IMG/VR virus record: IMGVR_UViG_3300017971_000698
Coordinates: 1-26,377 of that record
DNA: 26,377 nucleotides
Strand: one strand, 5' to 3'
From: a virus
The position numbers and the translations under genes were made by a program. Position 1 is the stretch's first letter. Every line of letters begins with the position of its first letter. Below are positions 12,633-20,175 of this stretch, in pieces. The notes under the pieces are model-generated. The model saw nothing but the letters and a program-made list of their open reading frames with translations, was not told where the DNA came from and did not search any database.

Positions 12633-13003
12633 ACGCGAAAGAGAGGATTGCGAGGTGGCTAGGAATCTTCACAGAGATGCCGAATAAGGGGGCCGATCCA
12701 GAATGGGGCGAGGTCTTTTCGTATCAAGGGCAGACATGGCTTGCTGTCGAGAGCAATCGCCACGGCTGTGCTTTCGAGACTATTGCATGGCTGCCCGACG
12801 TTGACATCGCCCTCTGGCATGGTGAGGACGGCCTGCTGGCGAAGATAGAGGAGCGTGGATTGATCTACAAGTTTCTCTGTCAACTCATTAAAAACGAAGG
12901 TGATTTTAGCATGCCTTCCGCGGTTGAATTGTGGGGCATGCTGAGATCGTCCCCCGCCCAACTTACAGCGGCGTTGGCGGAGGTGATCGGCGATGGGCTC
13001 TGA
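12629..13003 (+). CDS. 'Phage ABA sandwich'-like protein (124 aa)
   Basis: ATG 12629 overlaps the previous stop (ATGA) and follows GGAGGGCCG. The pattern ERIARWLGI near the start and the C-terminal block SSPAQLTAALAEVIGDG correspond to the xRLARWLGW ... TPxQLxxALxxV proteins. It is related to the gene at 13762 and less closely to 18868. The fold is an alpha-beta-alpha sandwich of unknown function, abundant in phage accessory regions. Confidence 0.68.
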   Translation: MNAKERIARWLGIFTEMPNKGADPEWGEVFSYQGQTWLAVESNRHGCAFETIAWLPDVDIALWHGEDGLLAKIEERGLIYKFLCQLIKNEGDFSMPSAVELWGMLRSSPAQLTAALAEVIGDGL

Positions 13004-13178
13004 TAATTCAGCCGCATGGGTTCGTCATGAGGAGGAATCGCGATTCATCGAAGTCCCGTGCCAGAACTGCGGAAAGCCTGTCCGTGTCTATGCGCCGAGT
13101 GGTGTATGGCGAGGATGCGCGTTCTGCCGAGACTGCCTCGACACCACAGGCACGTATATCTACCGAGAGGCATGGTGA
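12993..13178 (+). CDS. Zinc-ribbon miniprotein (61 aa)
   Basis: ATG 12993 follows GGAGGTGATCGG. Two knuckles are visible: CQNCGKPVRVY (~residue 23) and CAFCRDCLDTTG (~43). This is the standard small zinc ribbon of phages. It is co-directional and overlaps the preceding gene by 11 bases. Function unknown. Confidence 0.7.
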   Translation: MGSDNSAAWVRHEEESRFIEVPCQNCGKPVRVYAPSGVWRGCAFCRDCLDTTGTYIYREAW

Positions 13179-13184
13179 TCGGCG

Positions 13185-13469
13185 ATGCCTGAGATGACGG
13201 CAGAGGAAAGGGCAAAGTCGTTCATTGAATCGTTGCTGATCAGCATTCATTGGAACGGAGAGCGGAGCGAGCATCCTCATGATGTCAAGTGGCTCGCTGC
13301 GCGGGTGAAGCAGCTTATTCCGAGCGTGATGCCTTTTCTCCTCGCCGCCCAACGCGAGGCCGAGGAGCGGATGAGGGAGCGGTGCATTCTAGCGGTTGGC
13401 GCTGGGCAGAATGGAGCAGTTGGAGCTTACATCCGCGCCCTGCCGTCGGAGTACGGAGAGGACAAGTGA
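13185..13469 (+). CDS. Hypothetical protein (94 aa)
   Basis: ATG 13185 starts six bases after the previous stop; its ribosome binding site is weak (GGTGATCGG). The product is mainly helical (AEERAKSFIESLLISIHW, VKWLAARVKQLIPSVMPFLL, QREAEERMRERC), giving two or three helices and an unstructured acidic tail. It ends in GTGA overlapping the next gene. Not recognised. Confidence 0.65.
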   Translation: MPEMTAEERAKSFIESLLISIHWNGERSEHPHDVKWLAARVKQLIPSVMPFLLAAQREAEERMRERCILAVGAGQNGAVGAYIRALPSEYGEDK

Positions 13470-13762
13470 AGCCAAGCGCAGTCGACTTCACGCGAGCGGA
13501 GTGTCGTTGGCGGCCATGTGAGTGGGGCGGTGCCGACGAGGGACCCCATCCCGGTGACGAGCTGGTCGTCAGCACAGCGGACTACTCAATCGCAACGCGC
13601 TTACGGAAGGCGCGGGATCAAGGTCGCCACGTCGTCCGCAAGACAAGGGGTGACACCGCGATCACGCACCACGAGGTGCTGCGCGAAGAGGACGGAGCGT
13701 TCATCCTGCGGCGTGTTGGTCGCGGGCCCTCAGAGTGGTATAGTAGAGGGAGGGAGGCGTAA
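13466..13762 (+). CDS. Hypothetical protein (98 aa)
   Basis: GTG 13466 overlaps the previous stop. The protein is basic and arginine-rich (RLRKARDQGRHVVRKTRGD, LRRVGRGPSEWYSRGREA) with a short DELVVSTADYSIATRL core. Not recognised; the composition would suit nucleic-acid binding. Its stop overlaps the start of the next gene. Confidence 0.62.
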   Translation: MKPSAVDFTRAECRWRPCEWGGADEGPHPGDELVVSTADYSIATRLRKARDQGRHVVRKTRGDTAITHHEVLREEDGAFILRRVGRGPSEWYSRGREA

Positions 13763-14109
13763 TGACAGACAACGACAGGCTTGCGAGGTGGCTCGGCTGG
13801 CACAACCGGAACGTCGTCGGCGAGTGGTACTCGACGCCGGATGGGGGACGGCAGAGCGATCCGCCGGCGTTCGAGACGAACGATGCCTTGTGGAGGGGGC
13901 CGAAGGGCGCGATCGCAGCGGCGTGCGAAAAAGCGCCCGTTTTGTTCGGCAAGGCGATCTGGTTCGAGGCGCGAGAGGACGGACCCGAACCGGATCATCG
14001 AACGCTGGAATTCAACAGGACCGTATCCGCTGTCCTGACCGCTACGCCGCTTCAGTTGAAAACCGCCCTACTTCGGGTAGTGGATCAGTGGGAGGATGAC
14101 GGGGAATGA
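13762..14109 (+). CDS. 'Phage ABA sandwich'-like protein (115 aa)
   Basis: ATG 13762 follows GGGAGGGAGGCGTA. The opening NDRLARWLGWHNRNVVGEWY and the C-terminal TATPLQLKTALLRVVDQW match the paralogue at 12629, although the middle differs. The pair is probably an old duplication. Function unknown. Confidence 0.68.
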   Translation: MTDNDRLARWLGWHNRNVVGEWYSTPDGGRQSDPPAFETNDALWRGPKGAIAAACEKAPVLFGKAIWFEAREDGPEPDHRTLEFNRTVSAVLTATPLQLKTALLRVVDQWEDDGE

Positions 14110-14282
14110 ACGCCGAGACGCTTGATCGTGCAAAGAAGGAAGCCCTACGCTTCGTTGATCGTATTCGCGCCTACCAGGCGGCGGCGTGCGATGGCGGCGC
14201 TCCTGGGAAGGATCGCGCGGCGGTGCGACGGGCATCGATGGATCTGACGCGGACGCTCGCGGATCTGAGGCAGGGAAGATAG
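14106..14282 (+). CDS. Short conserved phage protein (58 aa)
   Basis: ATG 14106 overlaps the previous stop (ATGA). Two helices separated by a glycine-rich turn: DRAKKEALRFVDRIRAYQ, then GGAPGKDRAAVRRASMDLTR and LADLRQGR. Ends 15 bases before the methyltransferase gene. This type of helical hairpin with a RRASMDLTRxLAxLR ending is recurrent in phages; no function is known. Confidence 0.68.
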   Translation: MNAETLDRAKKEALRFVDRIRAYQAAACDGGAPGKDRAAVRRASMDLTRTLADLRQGR

Positions 14283-14296
14283 ATAAGGGCGTCGAA

Positions 14297-15577
14297 ATGC
14301 CGGAAACGAAGATACGGATAGCGTGCGAGGGAGCTGCAACACTGCCTCTCGACGCGTTTGAGTTCTTCCAGGGGGACCTCAAGAAGCTTACGCCGAAGAA
14401 CGCCGAGCGGCTCCGCAAGGAGATCCTCCAGGACGGCTTCTCGGAACCGGTCGCCGTCTGGCGCAAGGGAGAACACAACTGGATCCTCAACGGGCACCAG
14501 CGCATCGCGGTGTTGCGGAGCATGGCGGACGAGTTCGAGATTCCGCCGCTGCCCGTGTCATGGGTCGAGGCGAAGACGTACAAGGAGGCGAAGCACAAGC
14601 TTCTCGGACTGACTTCGCAGTACGGCGAGATGACGTTCGATGGGCTGGCTGCGTTCTCCAAGGATCTTGATCTGTCATTCGACGACCTGGACACGACATT
14701 CCGGTTTCCGGAGGTCGATCTATCTGCGTTTCGCGAGATGGAGGACGATTCCGAGGCGGTTGCCGAGATGATCGATCGCGCCGAGGCTCTTCTTGAGAAG
14801 TGGGGAGTGGAACGTGGACAGATATGGGAGATTTCCGGCAAGGCGGGAACGCATCGAGTGATGTGCGGGGATTCGACGGACGATGGCGATGTGGCGTTAC
14901 TGCTTGGCGACGCGGAGCCGTATCTGATGGTGACTGATCCGCCGTATGGCGTGGAGTATGACCCGACGTGGCGCGATGAAGCTGGCGGCCAATTTGGCGA
15001 TGGCAGGACAGTGCAGCGCGGTAAAGTATTGAACGATGACCGCTCAGATTGGAGCGAGGTGTTTCGCAACTGGCCGAGCGCAGTCCTATATTCCTGGTCG
15101 CCGGGCGGCGACCACATTATAGCGACGGGCAAGGCAATTCTTGACGCCGGGTTTCAGATCCGTGGTCAGATCATTTGGCGGAAATCTCACTTTGTACTGA
15201 GTCGCGGAGCATACCACTGGCAGCATGAGCCTTGCTGGTACGGAGTTCGGAGTGGCTCGAAAGCTAAGTGGGTAGGAGATAGGAAACAGTCAACGGTGTG
15301 GGATCTCGCTGGGATGAATCCTGCCGGAGGATGCGGCGAAAAGAAAACTGGACATGGGACACAGAAGCCCGTCGAGTGCATGGCGCGGCCTATCCGCAAC
15401 CACGAGGGTAACGTGGCTGACCCATTCCTCGGCTCTGGCACAACTGTAGTGGCTGCCGAGCAAGAGGGGCGTATCTGCTACGGCATGGAGATCGAGCCGA
15501 AGTACGCCGCCGTGACGCTTGAACGTCTCGCTGCGTTGGAGCTTGAACCAAAACAGGTGACGGATGTCCGGTTGTGA
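14297..15577 (+). CDS. ParB-like / DNA N4-N6 methyltransferase fusion (426 aa)
   Basis: Residues 15-75 form a ParB/sulfiredoxin-like domain (LPLDAFEFFQGDL, ILQDGFSEPVAVW, NGHQR with GHQR at 66-69). The methyltransferase follows: DPPY at 214-217 (catalytic motif IV) and, far downstream, DPFLGSGTT at 375-383 (AdoMet motif I). With DPPY before the FxGxG motif this is a beta-class amino methyltransferase, producing N6-methyladenine or N4-methylcytosine. Start ATG 14297 has only a weak ribosome binding site. No matching restriction enzyme is adjacent, so it is an orphan likely used against host restriction. Target site cannot be read from the sequence. Confidence 0.88.
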   Translation: MPETKIRIACEGAATLPLDAFEFFQGDLKKLTPKNAERLRKEILQDGFSEPVAVWRKGEHNWILNGHQRIAVLRSMADEFEIPPLPVSWVEAKTYKEAKHKLLGLTSQYGEMTFDGLAAFSKDLDLSFDDLDTTFRFPEVDLSAFREMEDDSEAVAEMIDRAEALLEKWGVERGQIWEISGKAGTHRVMCGDSTDDGDVALLLGDAEPYLMVTDPPYGVEYDPTWRDEAGGQFGDGRTVQRGKVLNDDRSDWSEVFRNWPSAVLYSWSPGGDHIIATGKAILDAGFQIRGQIIWRKSHFVLSRGAYHWQHEPCWYGVRSGSKAKWVGDRKQSTVWDLAGMNPAGGCGEKKTGHGTQKPVECMARPIRNHEGNVADPFLGSGTTVVAAEQEGRICYGMEIEPKYAAVTLERLAALELEPKQVTDVRL

Positions 15578-15581
15578 TCAC

Positions 15582-15610
15582 TTGACAATACCGGTCGGGT
15601 ATGGTATGGT
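15582..15610 (+). promoter_or_regulatory. Strong promoter with an operator-like inverted repeat
   Basis: A perfect TTGACA (15582-15587), a 17-base spacer and TATGGT (15605-15610). The spacer contains ATACC-GGTCG-GGTAT (15588-15602), an inverted repeat with 5-bp arms, in the right place for a repressor. The predicted start is near 15617, so the ATG at 15617 is unlikely to be used and the next gene starts at 15641. It would drive the packaging operon. Confidence 0.75.
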
Positions 15611-15640
15611 TGGTTTATGAAAGCCCCGAAGGAGGCAAGC

Positions 15641-15895
15641 ATGACCAGGAAAAAGGAGACCACACCACGGCCGATAGAGCGGACGGTGCGGATGTACAAA
15701 GTGGTAGATGGAAGCAGGACAGCGAAGGTGAATGCCCCGAGTAGCGCCCAGGCGGCGTCGCAGTTTTCCAAGATTCCAGTTCGTCGGTTGGCTTCTTCGA
15801 ACTTTCATGACGAGCGTGGATTCTCGGTCTTCATCGTATGCACGGATGATTTGCACGAGACGGACCATACGGTTGCTGTCTGGAGGATGTCATGA
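15641..15895 (+). CDS. Hypothetical basic protein (84 aa)
   Basis: ATG 15641 is chosen over ATG 15617 because AAGGAGG (15629-15635) lies at ideal spacing and 15617 coincides with the predicted transcription start. The product is basic at the N-terminus (TRKKETTPRPIERTVRMY) followed by a mixed core (FSKIPVRRLASSNFHDERG, FSVFIVCTDD). Not recognised. First gene of the packaging operon. Confidence 0.7.
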   Translation: MTRKKETTPRPIERTVRMYKVVDGSRTAKVNAPSSAQAASQFSKIPVRRLASSNFHDERGFSVFIVCTDDLHETDHTVAVWRMS

Positions 15896-16119
15896 ATGCG
15901 GGGACCAAGGTACCGATAGCGAGCGTGGCAGTGAAGACGGAAAGCTACGCGTTCGCGCACGGACGGAAGCCCCGCGGACGCGGCTGGTGGTGGTTCGGAT
16001 TCGGCGGCGGAGTCACGTACCGTGAGTTCCAAGCGTTCGGACTGTACAGCGAAGCCAGGCGCAAGGCGCAGACGTTTGCGGCGTCGTGCGGATGCCGCGA
16101 AGTGACGGTGCTTCCATAA
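15892..16119 (+). CDS. Hypothetical protein (75 aa)
   Basis: ATG 15892 overlaps the previous stop (ATGA). It has a glycine/tryptophan/arginine-rich middle (RKPRGRGWWWFGFGGGVTY), then SEARRKAQTFAASCGCREVTVL. One CGC pair at the end may bind metal, but no complete site is seen. Not recognised. Confidence 0.62.
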   Translation: MNAGTKVPIASVAVKTESYAFAHGRKPRGRGWWWFGFGGGVTYREFQAFGLYSEARRKAQTFAASCGCREVTVLP

Positions 16120-16268
16120 TGCGTGCAGCGTATGAGAAGTTTACGCTTCAGCTCAATACGGAAACCGACGCGGATGTGATCAAGTATCTGGAGAGCCAAG
16201 CGAACAAGAACGACACGATTCGGCAGGCTCTCAAGGAACGAATGGCTCGCGAGGAGCAATTAGCGTGA
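16119..16268 (+). CDS. Short helical protein (49 aa)
   Basis: TAATG overlap with the upstream gene and a GTGA overlap with the downstream gene place it between two clear genes. The product reads RAAYEKFTLQLNTETDADVI, then KYLESQANKNDTIRQALKER, a short strand followed by two helices, close to the ribbon-helix-helix layout. It may be a small DNA-binding regulator; this is inference from pattern. Confidence 0.6.
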   Translation: MRAAYEKFTLQLNTETDADVIKYLESQANKNDTIRQALKERMAREEQLA

Positions 16269-16822
16269 AGGCGAGCAAAGAGAAGAAACACCCTGGCGGG
16301 CGTCCGCGCATCTTTGCGACTGTCGCCGCGATGGAGAAGGAGATCGACGCATACTTCGACGAGTGTGACAAGGGCGTTCCGGAGCAGGTCATCACGAAGC
16401 AGGGGGGGCCGGGCGAAGTAACAGGTGTCAAGGTCGTCGAAGTGCGGAAGCCGATCCCGTACACCATGACGGGACTCGCGAATAGACTCGGGATTTCTAG
16501 GTGGACGTTGGTCAACTACACAAACAGGTCCGACGATTTTGGAAAGAAGTTTTTCCCCACGATAACGCGCGCGCGCGCGAGGGTCGAAGAGAATCTGGAG
16601 CGGCGCCTGTATTCAGGCGTCGGCTCACCGCACGGCCATGAGTTCGGCTTGCGGAATAACTTCGGGTGGCAAGACAAGCAGACGCACGAGCATAGCGGGC
16701 CTGACGGCGGGCCGATGCAGCATCAGCATGAGATGGCCGACCTGTCCGATGAGCAGCTGTTAGAGCGGATCGAGCGGCGCAGGAAAGCGATGGCGGAACT
16801 TGACGACGGGGATAGCGATTGA
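16265..16822 (+). CDS. terS: Terminase small subunit (185 aa)
   Basis: GTG 16265 overlaps the previous stop. The layout matches gp3-like packaging proteins: GGRPRIFATVAAMEKEIDAY at residues 11-30, a helix-turn-helix (MTGLANRLGISRWTLVNY), an oligomerisation helix (ITRARARVEENLERRLY), and FGLRNNFGWQDKQTHEH. The small terminase recognises phage DNA at pac or cos and regulates the large subunit encoded next. Its tail (LSDEQLLERIERRRKAMAEL) probably contacts the large subunit. A CG dinucleotide run occurs at 16565-16578. Confidence 0.85.
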   Translation: MKASKEKKHPGGRPRIFATVAAMEKEIDAYFDECDKGVPEQVITKQGGPGEVTGVKVVEVRKPIPYTMTGLANRLGISRWTLVNYTNRSDDFGKKFFPTITRARARVEENLERRLYSGVGSPHGHEFGLRNNFGWQDKQTHEHSGPDGGPMQHQHEMADLSDEQLLERIERRRKAMAELDDGDSD

Positions 16823-18299
16823 GGAACGCGCAGAGCTAGAGCGCAGGAATCGCGCCGACCTTGGGGAGCTTGCACGTCGGCGGCTTTCTTCTTTCTGCGA
16901 GTACACGGGGGAAGGCCGCTGGGTTCACTCGCCGCACCTCGACTTGCTCTGTGAGAAGATCGAGGAAGCCGAGCGGTGGACGAACGAGGGGCACGACGAG
17001 ATCAAGCTGATCGTCGTGTCAGCACCTCCGAGGCACGGAAAAAGCGAGGCCGTTTCCCGCAACGCGCCTGCGTGGTTCCTCGGGCGAAACCCAGACAAGG
17101 AAGTGATCCTCGCAGCGCACACGGCGAGTCTCGCAACGGATATGAGCAGGGAAGCGCGGCGGATCTTCCGGGACTATGCGGGCCCGCTGTTCGGCCTTGA
17201 ACTGTCTCAGGACACGCAGTCGGTGGAGTTGTGGCATGTCGCTGGGCACAGCGGGAAGATGCAGGCGGCCGGCGCCGGCGGACCGCTGATGGGGCGCGGG
17301 GGAAGCCTAGTCATCATTGAGGACCCCCACAAGAGCTTGGAAGAGGCGGAGTCTCCGACGTACCAACGGAAGATCCTCGAATGGTTCAAGTCGACGATCG
17401 TGCGGAGCCTTGCTCCGAGCGGCGCAATCGTCATTGTAGCATCGCGGTTGCACACGAAGGATCTGATCGGGCAGCTGTTGGAGGAAGCCGAGATCAGCGG
17501 GCTTGTGTGGGAGATGGTTGAGTTCCCGGCGATCGCGGGGGAAGACGATCCACTCAGACGCGAAGAAGGTGCGGCGCTATGGCCGTGGCGGTTCAACGAG
17601 AAGCGGTTGGCTCAGATCCGCGCTTTGCTGGCGAGTGAGAGGATCTGGCTCGCGCAGTATCAGCAGAGACCGACGCCAGACGTCGAGGGCGCGTTGTGGA
17701 AGCTTGGCCTGATCGATGCGCTGCGGATCGGCGAGGGACAGATGCCCGAGCTCTACAGGACGGCGATCTCGTGGGACCCGTCGACGACATCAAAGAAGAC
17801 GAGTGACGAGCACGGCATCTATGTGCTTTCCGTTGGCGCTCCGTACTACGCCTCGGGCGAGGGATCGACCATCGGTGAGCTTGACACGAAGCACGGTTAC
17901 GTGCGTGACAACCTCTCAGGGATCTACACGCCGGACGAAGCGACGCGGATCGTGATCGACGCCTATCATCGATACGGTGCCGGGGCCGTCGTTGCAGAGG
18001 ACAATCAGGGCGGTGACTGGATTGAGACAGCTGTGCGGTTGCGAGACCCCGACGTGTCCTACCACGGCATCACAGCGTCGGAATCGAAGAAGGGCCGCGC
18101 GGAGCCTGTTTCCGCGCTCTATTCTCAGCGAAGGATCCACCATGTTGGTGTGTTCACGCAGCTCGAGAAGGAGTTGACGACATATACTGGGCCGCCGATG
18201 CCGTCACCGAACCAGCTGGATGCGGTGGTGCACGGCTTTGCGGAGTTGTTCGATCTGGCGAAAACGCGGAAGGAACGGAAGCCGGTCGGAGTGTGGTGA
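16800..18299 (+). CDS. terL: Terminase large subunit (499 aa)
   Basis: Walker A SAPPRHGKS (residues 74-82) and Walker B LVIIED (170-175) mark the packaging motor ATPase; the coupling motif is near VASRLHTKD (213-221). The C-terminal RNase H-like nuclease has D326 (ISWDPS), E400 (VVAEDNQGGD) and D474 (NQLDAVVHG) as metal ligands. It translocates DNA into the prohead at the portal encoded downstream. TTG 16800, inside the end of terS, is the only plausible start. Full length for the family. Confidence 0.9.
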   Translation: MTTGIAIEERAELERRNRADLGELARRRLSSFCEYTGEGRWVHSPHLDLLCEKIEEAERWTNEGHDEIKLIVVSAPPRHGKSEAVSRNAPAWFLGRNPDKEVILAAHTASLATDMSREARRIFRDYAGPLFGLELSQDTQSVELWHVAGHSGKMQAAGAGGPLMGRGGSLVIIEDPHKSLEEAESPTYQRKILEWFKSTIVRSLAPSGAIVIVASRLHTKDLIGQLLEEAEISGLVWEMVEFPAIAGEDDPLRREEGAALWPWRFNEKRLAQIRALLASERIWLAQYQQRPTPDVEGALWKLGLIDALRIGEGQMPELYRTAISWDPSTTSKKTSDEHGIYVLSVGAPYYASGEGSTIGELDTKHGYVRDNLSGIYTPDEATRIVIDAYHRYGAGAVVAEDNQGGDWIETAVRLRDPDVSYHGITASESKKGRAEPVSALYSQRRIHHVGVFTQLEKELTTYTGPPMPSPNQLDAVVHGFAELFDLAKTRKERKPVGVW

Positions 18300-18308
18300 G
18301 GAGGCAAT

Positions 18309-18503
18309 ATGAAACGGAGACTACGGCTTGCGGTTGCATGGTGGCGGGCGCGGAGCAAACGGCCTGCCGTCGGAAGGCTCGGGCTCGGCCTTACGCAATG
18401 GCGGAAACCGGGAGGGAATGCACACGACAGGCGGAAAGCGTGGCGGCGGTTCCTGCGTGATCCATCGCGACACGTGTTGATTGAGATAGGGGGACAAGAT
18501 TGA
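18309..18503 (+). CDS. Hypothetical arginine-rich protein (64 aa)
   Basis: ATG 18309 follows GTGAGGAGGCAAT. The product is very basic (MKRRLRLAVAWWRARSKR, DRRKAWRRFLRD) and rich in tryptophan. It is possibly a nucleic-acid-binding miniprotein, but such high Arg content can also arise from a chance frame in GC-rich DNA; the strong ribosome binding site supports expression. Confidence 0.5.
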   Translation: MKRRLRLAVAWWRARSKRPAVGRLGLGLTQWRKPGGNAHDRRKAWRRFLRDPSRHVLIEIGGQD

Positions 18504-18548
18504 TGCTGAAATGCGGGCGGGCGCGCGAAGTACTTGAGGAGGCATGAC

Positions 18549-18857
18549 GTGAACAAGGAACAGCTTGTGGAAGAGGTATCTGGTCGGTTCAAGACAGCGG
18601 TCGAGGCGCTGAACTTCTTTCCGAATGGACCGCAGGGCGAGTTGTGGGAGGCGCTCGCGGAGATCGCAAGAGAGAATCCAGAGGGGGCGCAGCTCGGATC
18701 GGTGCTCATGGACGACGCCGTGAAAAAGACGCTTGCCGGGATCAAGCAGCTTGCCGTTGGATTCGCGATGTTCGGGGTACACGTTGACGTCGGTGATGGC
18801 GAATCGGGCGACTTGCGCAAGCGGCTTGGGAAGTTCTTCGGGAGTAGCGCTGGATAA
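18549..18857 (+). CDS. Hypothetical protein (102 aa)
   Basis: GTG 18549 is supported by TTGAGGAGGC at 18534-18543; TTG 18534 would place the start inside that site. A helical protein (KEQLVEEVSGRFKTAVEALN, DDAVKKTLAGIKQLAVGFAM) with a GELWEALAEIARENPEG segment. Not recognised. A 14-codon frame (18503-18547) leads directly into it. Confidence 0.65.
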   Translation: MNKEQLVEEVSGRFKTAVEALNFFPNGPQGELWEALAEIARENPEGAQLGSVLMDDAVKKTLAGIKQLAVGFAMFGVHVDVGDGESGDLRKRLGKFFGSSAG

Positions 18858-18867
18858 GGAGGCGAGG

Positions 18868-19332
18868 ATGACGCGTGATGAAGTGATGGCGATGTCAGAT
18901 GAGGAGCTGAACAGCACAGCAGCCCGGCTCGATGGATGGAGACCGCCCGAACAGCCAGACGCGGGGATGCCGGTCGGGCTGATGTTTCATTCTGAGCCCG
19001 ACGGTGAGATGTGGTATGACACGGAACTGGATCGGAAGCTCTCGTCTGGTCGTCGCGTACCCGTCGAGGAGGTCAATCGGGCGGTCCACTGGCATACGGA
19101 TGATGGCCGCGCGGCATCTGGGTTGCCCAACTACTGTCACGACATCGCGGCGGCGTGGGAGTTGGTTGAGTCGGTCCGCGAAAATGCGTTGCGCTTCCAG
19201 GTTGGAAATACGCGGCATTGTTGGGATAGTTGGTGGGCGGAGTTCAGAGGGGGCAAGCCGACAGTCTATGCCGAATCAGCGCCCAAGGCCATCACCCGCG
19301 CCTTCGTCCTCGCGATGGACGGCAAAGCATGA
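18868..19332 (+). CDS. Phage ABA sandwich domain protein (154 aa)
   Basis: ATG 18868 follows AAGGAGGCGAGG. The C-terminal half is the typical block NYCHDIAAAWELVESVRENA, WWAEFRGGKPTVYAESAP and KAITRAFVLAMDGK, shared with the 'phage ABA sandwich' family. The N-terminal DEELNSTAARLDGWRPPE segment resembles the LNxxVAxxLGWR start of these proteins. Function unknown; the family is frequent in phage accessory regions. Overlaps the next gene by ATGA. Confidence 0.78.
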   Translation: MTRDEVMAMSDEELNSTAARLDGWRPPEQPDAGMPVGLMFHSEPDGEMWYDTELDRKLSSGRRVPVEEVNRAVHWHTDDGRAASGLPNYCHDIAAAWELVESVRENALRFQVGNTRHCWDSWWAEFRGGKPTVYAESAPKAITRAFVLAMDGKA

Positions 19333-19607
19333 GCCGCTCGAAGCGCCACACGCTCAGGAACCGCGACCTGCGTGCTGGGCGGAGAATGCACGCGCTACGC
19401 CGTGCCAGGCAGCGGTACGGCCAGTATCTGACGATGGCCGACCTCGACGTGATCTCCGAGATGATCCGGAGCGGGGAGGGCCGTTGCGTCGAGGTGAAGT
19501 CGCGCACCGTCACGATCTGGGACGTGACGTACCGCGGCGTCGAGATGCGCGTGGCCTACAGCAAGAAGTGGGGGATGCCGCTGTCGTTCTACGAGGTGTA
19601 CGATTGA
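19329..19607 (+). CDS. Hypothetical basic protein (92 aa)
   Basis: ATG 19329 overlaps the preceding stop (ATGA). A strongly basic N-terminal helix (RSKRHTLRNRDLRAGRRMHA, then LRRARQRYGQYL) is followed by a strand-rich half (VEVKSRTVTIWDVTYRGV, MPLSFYEVYD). Probably a small nucleic-acid-binding protein. Not recognised. Confidence 0.65.
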   Translation: MSRSKRHTLRNRDLRAGRRMHALRRARQRYGQYLTMADLDVISEMIRSGEGRCVEVKSRTVTIWDVTYRGVEMRVAYSKKWGMPLSFYEVYD

Positions 19608-20020
19608 TTTACACGATTGGGCCGCGCGAAGTGTACGACAGGCACCACGAGGAACTTGGCGATCGGCATGCAAAGCTAGGGAGATTGACACCTTCGGAAG
19701 CCTATCTACATAACGCCGTGGTCATGATGAGCGATCCGCACTGGGCTATCATTCGTGAGCCGGAGAGAGGCTACCGAGGGGGTTGCGTGTTCCAGAGTAT
19801 CGGCAAGGCGCTGCTTGGGCTGATCCGCGCGAAATTTGATCGGGAGTATGGCGTCTATGGAGTCGGTGCTGATTGGGATGCGGACACGGTGGCCGGGCAT
19901 GGGAATGAGGAGTTCGGGCATCACGATCTACTCGTAACGAGTCGCATCGTGACTGGTTGTCTCGCAAGTGTTCCAGGAACAGTGAAAAGCTGCGCATGGA
20001 CGAAGACTGCGGTCAGGTGA
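19604..20020 (+). CDS. Conserved phage protein (138 aa)
   Basis: TTG 19604 lies five bases after GAGGTG, overlapping the upstream stop codon. Core blocks are YTIGPREVYDRHHEEL, DPHWAIIREPERGY, CVFQSIGKALLGLI and VYGVGADWDADTV, a recurrent phage family of unknown function. The last ~20 residues (GCLASVPGTVKSCAWTKTAV) look unlike the rest and may be a run-on after a frameshift, since the next gene's frame overlaps here. Confidence 0.68.
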   Translation: MIYTIGPREVYDRHHEELGDRHAKLGRLTPSEAYLHNAVVMMSDPHWAIIREPERGYRGGCVFQSIGKALLGLIRAKFDREYGVYGVGADWDADTVAGHGNEEFGHHDLLVTSRIVTGCLASVPGTVKSCAWTKTAVR

Positions 20021-20175
20021 CTGGTAGCTATCCAACCACGCGGTGCAACCCGATGGCCGCGTGGGGCGATCACGGGAAGTACGACGGCAAGGAGCAGGAT
20101 TCCAGGAAGCCGCGATGGTCGCTGATGACGGTGCGCGTGCGGTTTGAGATCGTTGAAAGAAAGGAGTCGGAATGA
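19996..20175 (+). CDS. Hypothetical protein (59 aa)
   Basis: The start is uncertain: ATG 19996 (weak ribosome binding site) or an upstream start at 19957. The product (DEDCGQVTGSYPTTRCNPMA, then PRWSLMTVRVRFEIVERKE) is a small strand-rich protein that ends in a ATGATG overlap with the next gene. Not recognised. Confidence 0.5.
   Translation: MDEDCGQVTGSYPTTRCNPMAAWGDHGKYDGKEQDSRKPRWSLMTVRVRFEIVERKESE

Noticed and set aside
14068-15132. Minus-strand frame opposite the methyltransferase gene
   Set aside because: The plus strand encodes catalytic DPPY and ParB-like motifs; the minus product is Ser/Arg/Pro-rich without domain structure.
16565-16578. Alternating CG run as a structural (Z-DNA) site
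   Set aside because: It is short and encodes Arg-Ala repeats within terS; no further evidence of function.
18503-18547. 14-codon frame MLKCGRAREVLEEA before the 18549 gene
   Set aside because: It is in a TGATG arrangement and could be a leader peptide, but it is too short to support and lacks a ribosome binding site.
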